Assembly: GCF_029168945.1 (NCBI RefSeq)
Contig: NC_083606.1
Span: forward strand, 12,860,041-12,924,040
DNA: 64,000 nt
Direction of reading: 5' to 3'
Origin: Cannabis sativa
Taxonomy: Eukaryota; Streptophyta; Magnoliopsida; Rosales; Cannabaceae
The notes beneath the pieces are model-generated. The model did not search any database. It worked only from the letters and a program-made list of their open reading frames with translations, and was not told the DNA's origin. Position numbers and translations under genes: made by a program. This document shows positions 34,251-45,322 of this stretch, piece by piece (the stretch's first letter is position 1; every line of letters begins with the position of its first letter).

Positions 34251-34626
34251 TAATTTCACTGGCTTATTTATTAAGCATCACGGTATCAGTGAAATTGAGG
34301 ATTGATAAGGATATTATGTTATTTTAAATTGATCACATGTTGAACATAATTCCTTACCACACTACTAGACTTATTGACCATGTCGATTTAATACTTTGGT
34401 ATTTGTGATTATGAATGTCTTTTGTTGAGTTAAAAACAATATGACTGTCATAGTTCATTATCAAAGGTTAAATTGGACCGGTATGTTGAGATGCTATCAG
34501 AGAACTATCATTTTTAAAGTGGCCACAAATGTTTTCTTGTTGTTCAACCCATGAGTCGTTTTCAAATAAAATTATTTTGATATATAATATATATGTATTA
34601 AAATCAATGTAGCCCAAGTGGGAGAA
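34251..34626 (+). other. Copia 3' region and polypurine tract
   Basis: This is the remainder of the Copia 3' noncoding region after the Gypsy insertion. CAAGTGGGAGAA at about 34615-34626, directly before TGTTAGAC, is the polypurine tract that primes plus-strand synthesis. Confidence 0.75.
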
Positions 34627-35116
34627 TGTTAGACTTTTATTTGGGCTTACATTAAATTTTATTGGTTTTATTAAAACTTGGGTTGATTGGATAGTTCTTT
34701 GCTGTGTTAGCCCATGTTGTTGGTGATCAATTGTTAATGGGCTTAGCATCTGTGAGTAAAGTCTAGGTGAAACAGAAGTGTGGGCTTTTCTAGTTGACTG
34801 AAGCCTTTGATGAGCAGGCCCAGCCCAACTAGAGTTTTGTAGCTAAGTCCCCTCCCTAACTCTATAAATACATATTGTCTCATCACAATTGTATACCTTT
34901 TGATAATCAGATAAAATAAACTGCTTCTGATTTAGAGATCTAGGGAGGAAGACTTAGTTGATAGTATTGCACTATCAAATTGGAGTAACTGCTGTGGATC
35001 AATCAGAGATAATTGTTATGGATCAATCAGGTACACATACCTAATTATTATATCTTATTATTGTGTTCTATGTTATATACAAATAGATCTTGGGTTAATT
35101 GTTAATTTATATAACA
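34627..35116 (+). repeat. Copia element 3' LTR
   Basis: 490 bp, three differences from the 5' LTR: GAAACAG for GAAGCAG, CTAGAGTT for CTAGGGTT, and a terminal A. It is followed by the TTTTC duplication. Confidence 0.95.
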
Positions 35117-35121
35117 TTTTC

Positions 35122-38100
35122 ACATCTTATAGAGTAGCTACCATGGTAGATTTGACTAATATTGTTTGATATCAAAGCATTGGATTGACATTCTCTTTAG
35201 TGAAATATTTATAGATCTGTAAAAAGCCTTAATAAAGTTACTTATCGTATGTGTTTGTTGGTTGTCCATGTTGTGTTTCATGTCTAAATTCTAGGAATGG
35301 TTTTTGTTTTGTTTCATTTTTAAATATTGGAATTCTTTCAAATGTAAATGACTTTCTCATCATTATAAAGTACTTAACATCTAAGGTTCCCATTCTATTT
35401 TTCATCAACAAACCCTCAATCAAAAACCCCAAATCAAAACCCATAAATTGTTAGATCTGTAACACCAAATTCACACAAAGAATCGCCAAAATAAAAATAA
35501 AAAACTAACAACAGAAAAACCCACAAATTAAAGATTGAGAGGATGAGCTTTTGGTGGCTGGTTGATAGGTTGCGAGTGGCATCTCCACCACTGGCTTCAT
35601 CTCCGACAAGAAATAATCCACAGTAAGTCGTCGATCAGGATTTTGGGGTTTTAATGTCTCGTCGGCTACGATTGGTGGTGGTGGTGGTGCTGGTTTGGGG
35701 TTAAGGTTGGGGGTTGATGGTGATGGCAATGAGAAGAAGGGGAAGAAGACGAAGAAGATGAAGAAGAAAAGAAAGAAAAAGAAACAAAAGGTAAAAGGAA
35801 AAAGGAAAAAGAAAAATAAATTAAATTAAAATTATTTATTTTTATTTTTTTAAATTAAAATAATAATTTGGACCAATAATATTTCGACACGTGGTAAGAA
35901 AACGACCCAGTTAAAATTAGGACTAACAGACAAATAAAAAATATGACCTTTGAGGACTATTGCTGCTATTTTTGGAGGTTATGGACTAATCTGCATCAAC
36001 GTGAACTTTTTGGGGACTTTTGCCGCAAATTTCGCTTAAAATAATTACAAATTTGTTAGACATATTTAATTATACCCAAATTTCAAAGTTATTTAACATA
36101 AATAACAACATTCAAAGTTTAATCATCAACTATATTATATCTTTATTACTTTTTTAATGGGTAACGTAAACCTTAATATACTTACCATTTTAATTGAATT
36201 ACTTTATTTCGTAAAACTAACAATTTATTTCTTTATTCCTTCACAAAAAAAAAAAAAACAATTTATTTCTTTATATATTTATATGAATAAAAAAAAGTCC
36301 TAAAGACAGTGACTAAATTTTGGAAAAAACTAATATGATTATTTTTGTTTTTGTTTAGAACTAGATACTATTTTTATAACAAATTTTGAGTTTCAATTTT
36401 GGTATTAGATACGATATGGTGTTATTTATTTAAAATAATAATAATAATAAAAAAAACTATTAGATGATGAGAATTGATATTTATGATGTTTATGATAGAT
36501 GTTGTCTTTGTTTTGTTTTTAATTAATACCATTTGGTATCTTGTTGTGATACATTTGATTTAATTTAATACAATAAAACTAGTATTAAAATATTAATAAT
36601 AAGTATAATCTGTCAAATAGTATTAAAATATTAATATTTAGTATTCACACTTTCTTTTAATAATATATTCATATATAATTCATACTATTCAATATCATAT
36701 TAAAACTATTTCAAAAAAATAATCATATTCTTTTAAATAATTTGGTATCATATCATTAACTGCTTATTGGTATTATATAATTTAGTACTAATTAGTATAA
36801 AAAATAATTTGTTATAATATGATAATATGTAGTTTTGTATTAATTAAAAAAATAATTACTAATTAGTATTTAAACACTTCAGTTACCAACTAATGAGTAT
36901 TCAAAAATATATATTCCATATATATAAAAATTAATTATTTGTTTACTTTGCAATTTTATTGTGACAACATTTTGTTATACTTTCAATACAAGAAGTCGTA
37001 AAAATTTTAAACAAACTACCCTAAATAATTAGGGGTCAGCCATATAATAGGTGCTATAGCCTTGTAAGGTGCCAAAGCCATAAAAATGGCGCAAATATAG
37101 AACAAACCAATAATAAAAAAGTTACAATATATCACATTATAACAACTCAACATTATAGAACAAAACTAAAAACAAACTACAAGATATATTCAACTAAACA
37201 CCATTTCAACATTCAACCCAACACCAAACTGAACGAAATCACCCACAATTAAACTAAAATTAAAATTTTAACTCAAAATACTTCATCACACTGTGCAAAC
37301 ATTCAAACAAAAGTACTAAAATCTAGACACATTTCACTAACTCAGAAATAAAATCAGAATAAATCAACAACATAACTCATATGGACATCTAAAAAGAAAT
37401 GAAATTTTAATTCAAAATCAAAAAATTCACCACGCAATCAAGGATTCGGTCCAAACCAATATAGGATTTGATATATCCTTCTTCTTGACCCACATCTGAC
37501 TATCACCGCCATCTTCATCAACGACCTAAATACATAAACAGATTAAAAACTCAAAATACATAAATGAAAAACATAAAGCAATTAAAAAAGAGAAAAGGAA
37601 ATCAATATAACAGATGAAACCAAAATAATCAAAACCAAACAAAGTAAGAAGACTTTGCAAAATAGAAATTGGGTGAGAAAAATCAAAACTAGGATCCAGT
37701 TTCGTTTCCATTTTGGTCTCGGCTGGACTCCCATTGATTTTGCAAGAAGACGAAGGAGATGAAGAAGGAAGAACAAGTTATGCACTAGACTAATTTTACT
37801 AGTTTGAATATAAGGACTATTTAAGTTAAGGTATGATGTAAAGAAAATTTTAAAGTGATATTTTAAAAATATTTTCAAGTGAAATAAGGTTTAAAGAGGA
37901 TTAAGTTTAAACGATAATAGCTTTTAGGTATGGTTGGTTCATATTTTTAGGAATTATTAGCAAAAAGGGAAAGTGGTGGAATTTATTATTCTGATTCTAA
38001 TATTATTATTTAAAATTAATCAAGTAATTTAAAGAATAATAAATACGAAGATATTGTAATAAAAGGAGGTGGGAACACTAATTGTCAAATGCGAATTTAT

Positions 38101-38343
38101 TGTGTTTAGATATATTTGGGAAGTCAAATTTTATGGAATTTGGTTTGTAATCTATGCCGTATAGGAAGGTATCATTATAAATGTTTTCATGGTAACTTAA
38201 AAGGATACAATTTTTAGAAGTTTAACAACCTGTCTTTTGGAAATTAAAATAGTAATAATTATGTCATAATAACTAAATTGGATTATTTTAAGTAATTTCA
38301 ATTCAATATAGATTGATTATTATTAAGTTTTACCATAAATAAA
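35122..38343. other. Spacer between the Copia element and Gypsy copy 2; no certain gene
   Basis: Mostly AT-rich. On the minus strand, 35505-35729 is a 74-codon frame (MPSPSTPNLNPKPAPPPPP...) preceded by a CT-rich leader-like run at 35735-35815, like a plant first exon. No continuation is evident. About 35880-36040, in reverse complement, begins TTTGCGGCAAAAGTCCCC and resembles one end of a DNA transposon; I found no partner end. At 37440-37750 another minus-strand stretch (…VVDEDGGDSQMWVKKK…) follows an acceptor-like TTTAG, but no gene can be assembled. Confidence 0.35.
35505..35729 (-). CDS. Hypothetical proline-rich frame, possible orphan first exon
   Basis: 74 codons from the ATG at 35729 to a TAG at 35505. 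It starts with a Ser/Pro-rich stretch and a PPPPP run, then PDRRLTVDYFLSEMKPVVEM. I recognise no family. The CT-rich leader and T-rich downstream sequence look like a plant first exon followed by an intron. A fragment captured by a DNA transposon is an alternative, because a TIR-like sequence lies just upstream (about 35880-36040). Confidence 0.2.
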   Translation of the reverse strand: MPSPSTPNLNPKPAPPPPPIVADETLKPQNPDRRLTVDYFLSEMKPVVEMPLATYQPATKSSSSQSLICGFFCC

Positions 38344-40421
38344 TGTAATGACTGCTCTAGTAATGTGGATTAGAAAAGGCAATTAGCACTAATTTTTATT
38401 ATTTTATTATTATTTGTGAATTAATTTTAAATGTGGACCCCAATATTTAGAAATAAATATTAGAGTTATAATTTCTCAAGTCCGGAGATTTTATTAAACT
38501 CTAGGGGTATTATTTAGTTTATATGTGAAATATGTTAATTTTGTAATTTTTGCTCGGCGACAACGGAAAATGCGATGGATGGCTAGATTGATCACATGGG
38601 TAAGTTTAGAACCCTATTTCATAGTGGGAAATAATTTAGAGAAAATAAATTATCGGGATTGAGCGGGGTTATGGAAATTGACCATTTTACCCCTAGCTTT
38701 AGAAATACCTAAGTTATATCTTTAAGGGCATTTTAGTCATTTGTTAATAAATAGAGATAGGTGGCTGCCTTAGGTTTTGACACCTAATCAAGCTAATTTC
38801 AGCAAAGGATTTACTTAGTCCTTTTGTCTCATTTGAAGAAAAATCAAGGAAAAAGGAAAAATAGAAAATTGCTTTGTTCTTGACCCTCTCTCTCTCTTTC
38901 TTGCTTTCGGTTGGGACAAACCAAGGGAGTTTGGTGTTGATTGTTGGATTTCAGCAAGGATTTCATAGTAGATAATCAATCTAAGGTAAGCTCCATTGAA
39001 CCCTTCTTAGTTTTCAAGTTTTTAAGTTAGGTTGAAATGGTGTTTTGATGTAATAGGAGCTGTTAAGGTTTGAATTGCTTAGGGTTCGAAGTCTGGGGTT
39101 AGGTTGAGTTGATTTGAGTCCCTAGCTACTGTTTTTGATGCTTGATTTTAGTTCTAAGCAAGCTTGAGTTTTAAAACTCAAGCTTTGAGCTTTAATGGCA
39201 TAATTGGATTTATTGGTTTGTTCTGTGAAATACTGCTTGGATTCTATTGTGTATGCATTGTATAGGTATACTGGAGAGTTTGGTAAGGTTTGGGCTTGAT
39301 TTGAATTAAGGGGGATGATTTTTGGTTCCCAGCAGCGAACCGAATTCCGGCTCGGGAGGCCGCACCAACCTGGTCGACCGGTTGGTGACCCAGAACCGGA
39401 TTGCCGGTTGGGAACCGGTCTGCCTGATGGGGGAATTTCCAGAACCCTAGTTTTGGCCAATTTTGAGATATTTAGGGTATTGCCATGAGGTTTATCGATA
39501 GGGAAACTTTTAGTTTCAAGTTTAAGTCCCGGAAAGTGATTTAGCGAGTCACTCATTTGTGTTGCAATTATTGTGATTAGGGCATCCATCTAGCACGTGA
39601 ATTCCGTTCAGGTTGGCCAGCACACTTGAATTCGGAAAACAGGTAAGAACTGTGTATAATGTATGATGTGATTATCTGAATGTGTGTATATGTGTTTATA
39701 TATGCATGCTTGAATTATGTTAAGCACTACCAACACTTGTATGAACAAGTTATAGAGTGCATTGGTATAGTGATTATTGTGATTGTGAGTACGATACAGT
39801 GATACCAACACAAGCATGGGAAAATGCTAAGGTGTGTGGTACATCACTCAGTGTTACTCAGTGATCGGGATAAACCCTACCAACACTCGTACAGTGAGGT
39901 ACGATGTGTATGTGGTATAGTGGTTGTACCTTGGTATTGAACGTTCATACTCATCTGTTAAGCTCTGTAAATAGGTGTATGGGCGCCTATTTACAGGTCG
40001 GAAATTATATGGTATGTTATATGCATTTCTTACTGAGTCTGTTGACTCACAGTTTCTGCTTCCATGTGTAGGTAAAGGAAAGGCGAAGGCTGAACAAGAA
40101 TGAACCTGAGCTCGGGTGAGATTGTACATGTCAAGCGGCGCGACCTGGAGTGTTCGGTCTCGGGACATCTGGGAGTTATATTTTGAAAGTCGCTGTGCGA
40201 CTTGGAAGTTATGTATTTTGAAATGTAAAGTTTAAACAGTAAATTTTTAAAAGTTTGAAATCGGAATCCCGGGATTTGTAAATATTATATTATATTACAA
40301 AGTTTAATATTTAAAGCAAAAGTTTTAATTTGACACGTTTTTCGAGAAATTTCTTTGATTAGCAAAGATTGCACAATAATTGAAAAAGCACTGTAGCGTG
40401 CCTTAGCATTAGGGCGTTACA
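38344..40421 (+). repeat. Gypsy copy 2, 5' LTR
   Basis: 2078 bp. It is homologous to the copy 1 LTRs but clearly diverged, most strongly at 39330-39430, where the AACCGGTT-type palindromes differ. Compared with its own 3' LTR it retains 41 bases near 40096-40140 that the other lacks. Confidence 0.95.
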
Positions 40422-40425
40422 ATTT

Positions 40426-40441
40426 TGGTATCAGAGCCGCT
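40426..40441 (+). other. Gypsy copy 2 primer-binding site
   Basis: TGGTATCAGAGCCGCT, four bases after the 5' LTR, complements initiator methionine tRNA. Confidence 0.88.
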
Positions 40442-40698
40442 AGGTTTGTCTACCGAAGCTTGCTATGACATGTACAATCTTCATCAGAGAAAGCTCGGTT
40501 CACGGTTCAGTAAGCCCGTACTTGTTTAGTATTTTAAATGAATGTGAAAGCATGTTAGGAAGCATATTAGATTTAAATTAAATATATTTTCTTAAAAAGA
40601 AAAGAAAGTGTGTTGCCTTTAAGTTATTAAGAGCGGTGTTAATTTTGATCGCTGTCTAACTCCGCTCGGCTTATGGATTCGCAGCTAAGTCCTATTAA

Positions 40699-43600
40699 AT
40701 GGACGCCCCGCGAAATACAAGAAGTCAGGGTGGCATGGTTGAGACCGGAGGCGGTCAGGGGAATCTTCAAAATCCTCGTGGTCGCGGCCGTGGCCGTGGC
40801 AGAGCTCAGGGTGGTCGCCCTGTAAATCCACCTCAAGCTCCTCCTGATTGGGAGCAAAGATTTGCTGAGATGCAAGATAGAATCCGCCAGCAAGATGAAG
40901 AGATCCAAAGGTTGAGGCAGCAGGGTCCTCCCGCCGTGCCTCCTCGAGTGGTTCAGGTTGCGGTTCTGCGGTGCCGGCGAATAACCTGTTGTTGGCAACC
41001 GTATGGAACCGTTGTACGAAAGATTTCGAAAACAGGCACCTCCAGTGTTTCCGGGAGGCCCCGATGTGATGAAGGCCGAGCAAAGGGCTTTCGCTGATTG
41101 AACGCATCCTTAATTTTATGGGAGTGGTTGGAAATGACCGGTGACCCGCGCCACTTTCTAGTTTCGGTGAAGAGGCTATCGTGTGGTGGGTATTGATTAC
41201 CTTCACTCGGGACGTCACGCTGATGACCTGGGAAGAATTTAAGGAGTTATTTAACTCCAAGTATTACAACGAAGCGGTCCGCAGTGCAAAGCGGAAAGAG
41301 TTCACTGATCTAGTTCGCACCGAGGGAATGTCGACTATCGAATACACGACGAAGTTTGATCGGTTGGCTAAGTTGGCGGCAGGAATTGTGCCCACCGACT
41401 TCGCAAGAAAGAAAAATATTTAGCGGGTTTGAGTGCAAAGATCCGCATGATCCGGTTATTACCACTACCGAAGCAACCACGTATGGAGAGATGGTTGAGA
41501 AGGCCTCGAGAGCCGAGGGTGCAAGGAAATTTCTTCGGGAGCCCCGGTGACTCCGAGTGTCGGTGGAACCCCCACCTGTTCCTACTCCCGTTTATGGTAG
41601 GGATGGTGGTGACTCCACCACCGAGCGTAAAAGAAAAGTTGTTCCAGCCTTCCGGTGGCTCGGGGCAAAGCAAGCGGTTCCGAGGGAACGAAGGCGCAGG
41701 AGGACGCCGGGGTTACTCTTATCCCGAGTGTCCAAGGTGCAAGAAACATCATCCGGAGAATGTAACCGAAGACATGCTTCCGTGTGGCATGGTGGGGCAT
41801 TTCAAGAAAGATTGCCCCTGTGCAAAGAAAGAGGAGCCGAAAGCCGAGGTGAAACCGGCTCTGCTCGTGTGTTTGCCATTACCCAAGCCGATGCCGCAGC
41901 CGTCCTTCATTGACAGTCGCCTTCCCGTCAACAACTTGTTATTTACAGTATTATTTGACTCGGGAGCTACACGTTCATATGTGGCTACAAGAGTGATTGA
42001 TCTTTTGGGTAGGCCTTGTGATATTTTAGAAAGAGGGTTTGGAACCCTAATGCCTAGCGGGGAATTGGTTATCTCTAATAGGCGCATTAGGTCTATGCCG
42101 ATTAGGATCGAAGATAGGGAATTGAGTACTGACCTCATAGAATTGAAATTAACTGAGTTTGATATTATACTGGGGATGGATTTTCTATCCAAGTATTCGG
42201 CCAGTATAGATTGTAGGCGTAAAATGGTGACTTTTCAGCCGGAAGGTGAAGATCCATTTGTTTATGTTGGATCGCCTCGTGGGTCTCGGATCCCGGTTAT
42301 TTCTGTGCTGAGGGCTAGGGATTTACTATGCAATGGTTGTGTAGGATTTCTAGCGGTAGTTTTTGACTCCAGCAGACCTGAAATATTTGGGCCTGAGGTA
42401 GTCCGGGTGGTGAAAGATTTTCTTGATGTGTTTCCCGAGGAGTTGCCGGGATTGCCGCCACACCGAGAGATTGACTTTGTAATTGATTTGGCACCTGGAG
42501 TCGAACCTGTTTCTAAAGCTCCATATAGGATGGCTCCAGCAGAACTCAAGGAGCTTAAGTTACAACTTCAGGGGATGCTTGACATTGGGTTTATTCGACC
42601 CAGTGTGTCGCCCTGGGGAGCTCCGGTTCTTTTTGTGAAAAAGAAAGATGGTTCCCTCAGAATGTGTATTGATTATCGGGAACTAAACAAGCTGACGATT
42701 AAAAACAAGTACCCGTTGCCCATGATCGATGATTTGTTCGATCAGCTTCAGGGAAAGACAGTGTTTTCGAAGATTGATTTACGGTCGGGTTATCATCAAC
42801 TCAGAATTCAGGAGGAGGACATACCGAAGACTGCTTTTAGAACCAGATATGGGCACTATGAGTTTCTGGTAATGTCGTTCGGATTGACTAATGCTCCTGC
42901 GGCCTTTATGGATCTCATGAATAGGGTATTCAAGGATTTCCTCGATAACTGCGTTATAGTGTTTATCGATGACATTCTTGTATACTCTCAGTCAGAAGAG
43001 GAGCACGAGCATCATCTTCGAATGGTGTTACAGCGACTTAGGGATCACAAGCTGTATGCCAAGTTCAAAAAGTGTGAATTCTGGTTGTCCGAGGTATCCT
43101 TTCAGGGTCATATTGTTGGGAAGAATGGAATTATGGTCGATCCAAACAAGGTAGAATCAGTGAAGAATTGGCCGAGGCCCAAGTCTGTGACGGAAGTTCG
43201 AAGTTTTCTCGGGTTAGCAGGGTATTATCGACGTTTCGTCGAAGGATTTTCTAAACTTTCTATGCCCCTAACCGAATTGACCAAGAAAAATCAGAGATTT
43301 GTGTGGTCAGATAAGTGTGAGTCAAGCTTTCAGGAGTTGAAGCAACGTTTGATAACAGCTCCGGTGTTAGCTTTGCCATCAGATCAAGAGAAATTCGTTG
43401 TTTATTGTGATGCATCCAGACAGGGTCTGGGATGTGTTCTGATGCAAGCTGACAGAGTCATAGCCTATGCCTCTCGTCAACTGAAGGATTATGAGCAGCG
43501 TTACCCAACTCATGATTTAGAGCTCGCTGCTGTGGTTTTTGCTTTAAAGATTTGGCGACATTATCTTTACGGTGAAAAGTGTGAGATTTATACTGATCAT

Positions 43601-45321
43601 AAGAGTCTTAAATACTTTTTCACCCAGAAAGATTTGAATATGAGGCAGAGAAGGTGGTTGGAGTTAGTTAAAGACTACGATTGTGAAATACTGTATCACC
43701 CCGGGAAAGCCAATGTTGTGGCCGATGCTCTAAGCAGAAAGGGTCCCGGGCAAGTGTGTACTACGGTTATGATAGCCCCTCAACTAGCCTCGGAAATGAT
43801 TAGTGCAGGATTTGAGTTCGTGGTCGGGAAATTACATAATTTAACACTCCAATCTGATCTGTTGGAGAGAATCAGAAAGGCACAATTGGAAGATCCCGAG
43901 CTAGTTAAAGTTCGAGATGAAATAGTGGCTGGTCGGCCTAGAGGCTTTTCAGTCTCGAGCAGTGGAATGTTGTTATATAAAGCTCGAGTTTGTGTTCCTA
44001 GTGTTTATGAGCTTTAGAAAGAAATACTGGATGAAGCTCACACCACGCCTTATTCGTTGCATCCGGGAACCACCAAGATGTATCAGGATTTGAAACCCTA
44101 CTTCTGGTGGTATGGGATGAAAAGAGATGTGGTGGACTATGTGTCCAAGTGTTTAACCTGCCAGCAGATTAAGGCTGAACATCAGAGGCCCGCAGGGTTA
44201 TTACAACCTTTAGTCCTTCCAGAATGGAAGTGGGAGGACATCGCAATGGACTTTGTAACTGGTTTACCTAGAACTACAGGGATGTATGATTCTGTATGGG
44301 TCATTGTGGACAGATTCATAAAGTCGGCTCACTTTCTACCAGTGAAAGTTACCTATTCAGTGGATCAGTATGCTGAATTGTATGTGAAGGAGATAGTGCG
44401 TCTCCATGGAGCCCCTAAATCTATTGTATCAGATAGGGATCCAAAGTTCACATCGAAGTTTTGGATGAGTCTTCAGAAGGCTATGGGTACCAAGTTAAAG
44501 TTTAGTACAGCCTTTCACCCTCAGACTGATGGTCAGTCGGAAAGAACTATCCAGATTTTAGAAGACCTACTACGAGCCTGCGTCATGGACTTTGAGGGTT
44601 CATGGAGTAAGTACTTGCCTTTAATTGAATTCTCCTACAACAACAGCTACCAAAGTACAATAGGGATGGCTCCCTATGAGATGTTATATGGTAGAAAATG
44701 TCGTTTTCCTATTCATTGGGACGAGACAGGAGAAAGGAAGTACCTGGGTCCAGAGTTAGTGCAGAGGACCAATGAAGCTATTGATAAGATCAAGGCTCGG
44801 ATGCTTGTTTCTCAAAGCAGGCAGAAAAGTTATGCTGATCCGAAGCCAGAGATGTTACATTTCAGGCAGGGGAACATGTTTTCCTGTGGGTGTCACCAAT
44901 GAAGGGTATTAGGCGCTTCGGGAAGAAGGGTAAGTTAAGCCCTAGGTTCATTGGGCCATTTCAGATACTCGAGAAGGTCAGGCAGGTAGCGTATCGGCTA
45001 GCCTTACCACCAGCATTATCAGCTGTTCATGACGTATTTCACATCTCTATGTTAAGGAAATACGTGTCAGACCCGACTCATGTCTTGAGTTATGAAGCCC
45101 TTGAACTACAACCAGACTTATCCTATGAAGAGCAACCTGTTCAGATTTTGGATAGAAAAGAAAAAGTTCTACGTAACAAGACTATTGCACTGGTTAAGGT
45201 GCTCTGGAGGAACAGTAAGGTGGAAGAAGCCACCTGGGAATTGGAGTCAGATATGCGGACTCAACATCCAGAGCTATTCAGGTTAGATTTCGGGGACGAA
45301 ATCCTATTAACGGGGGGATAA
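40699..45321 (+). pseudogene. Gypsy copy 2 gag-pol polyprotein, broken
   Basis: Gag starts at the ATG at 40699 (MDAPRNTRSQGG...) and shifts frame several times between about 40960 and 41900. The zinc knuckle region near 41760-41820 is split by shifts, so the first Cys pair is lost. The frame from 41429 to 44017 carries the protease (LFDSGATRS near 41960), RT ([10 protein letters not shown] near 42960), and RNase H ([15 protein letters not shown]). A TAG at 44015-44017 then replaces a Lys codon of copy 1. The same frame continues 44018-44902 with the H2C2 region and integrase core ([15 protein letters not shown]). A frameshift near 44855 separates the final segment, 44890-45321, which holds the chromodomain-like end ([18 protein letters not shown]). 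The stop TAA at 45319-45321 lies one base before the 3' LTR. As read, no full polyprotein can be made. Confidence 0.92.
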
Positions 45322-45322
45322 T
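45305..45322 (+). other. Gypsy copy 2 polypurine tract
   Basis: ACGGGGGGATAAT immediately precedes the 3' LTR start TGTAATGACC and includes the pol stop codon, exactly as in copy 1. Confidence 0.8.

Larger units (their letters stand above)
18632..35116 (+). mobile_element. Complete Copia retrotransposon, interrupted by a nested Gypsy element
   Basis: Two 490-bp LTRs lie at 18632-19121 and 34627-35116. The target duplication is TTTTC at 18627-18631 and 35117-35121. Between them, in order: primer-binding site, long leader, gag, protease, integrase, reverse transcriptase and RNase H (the Copia order), a nested 9.1-kb Gypsy element, and a polypurine tract. Without the nested element and its 5-bp duplication it is about 7.4 kb. 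The LTRs differ at only three positions I could find, so insertion is recent. The coding region nevertheless carries several disabling lesions. Confidence 0.95.

Noticed and set aside
37526..37878. Overlapping minus-strand frames as a host gene
   Set aside because: One stretch looks exon-like, but no consistent exon chain, start or domain could be built.
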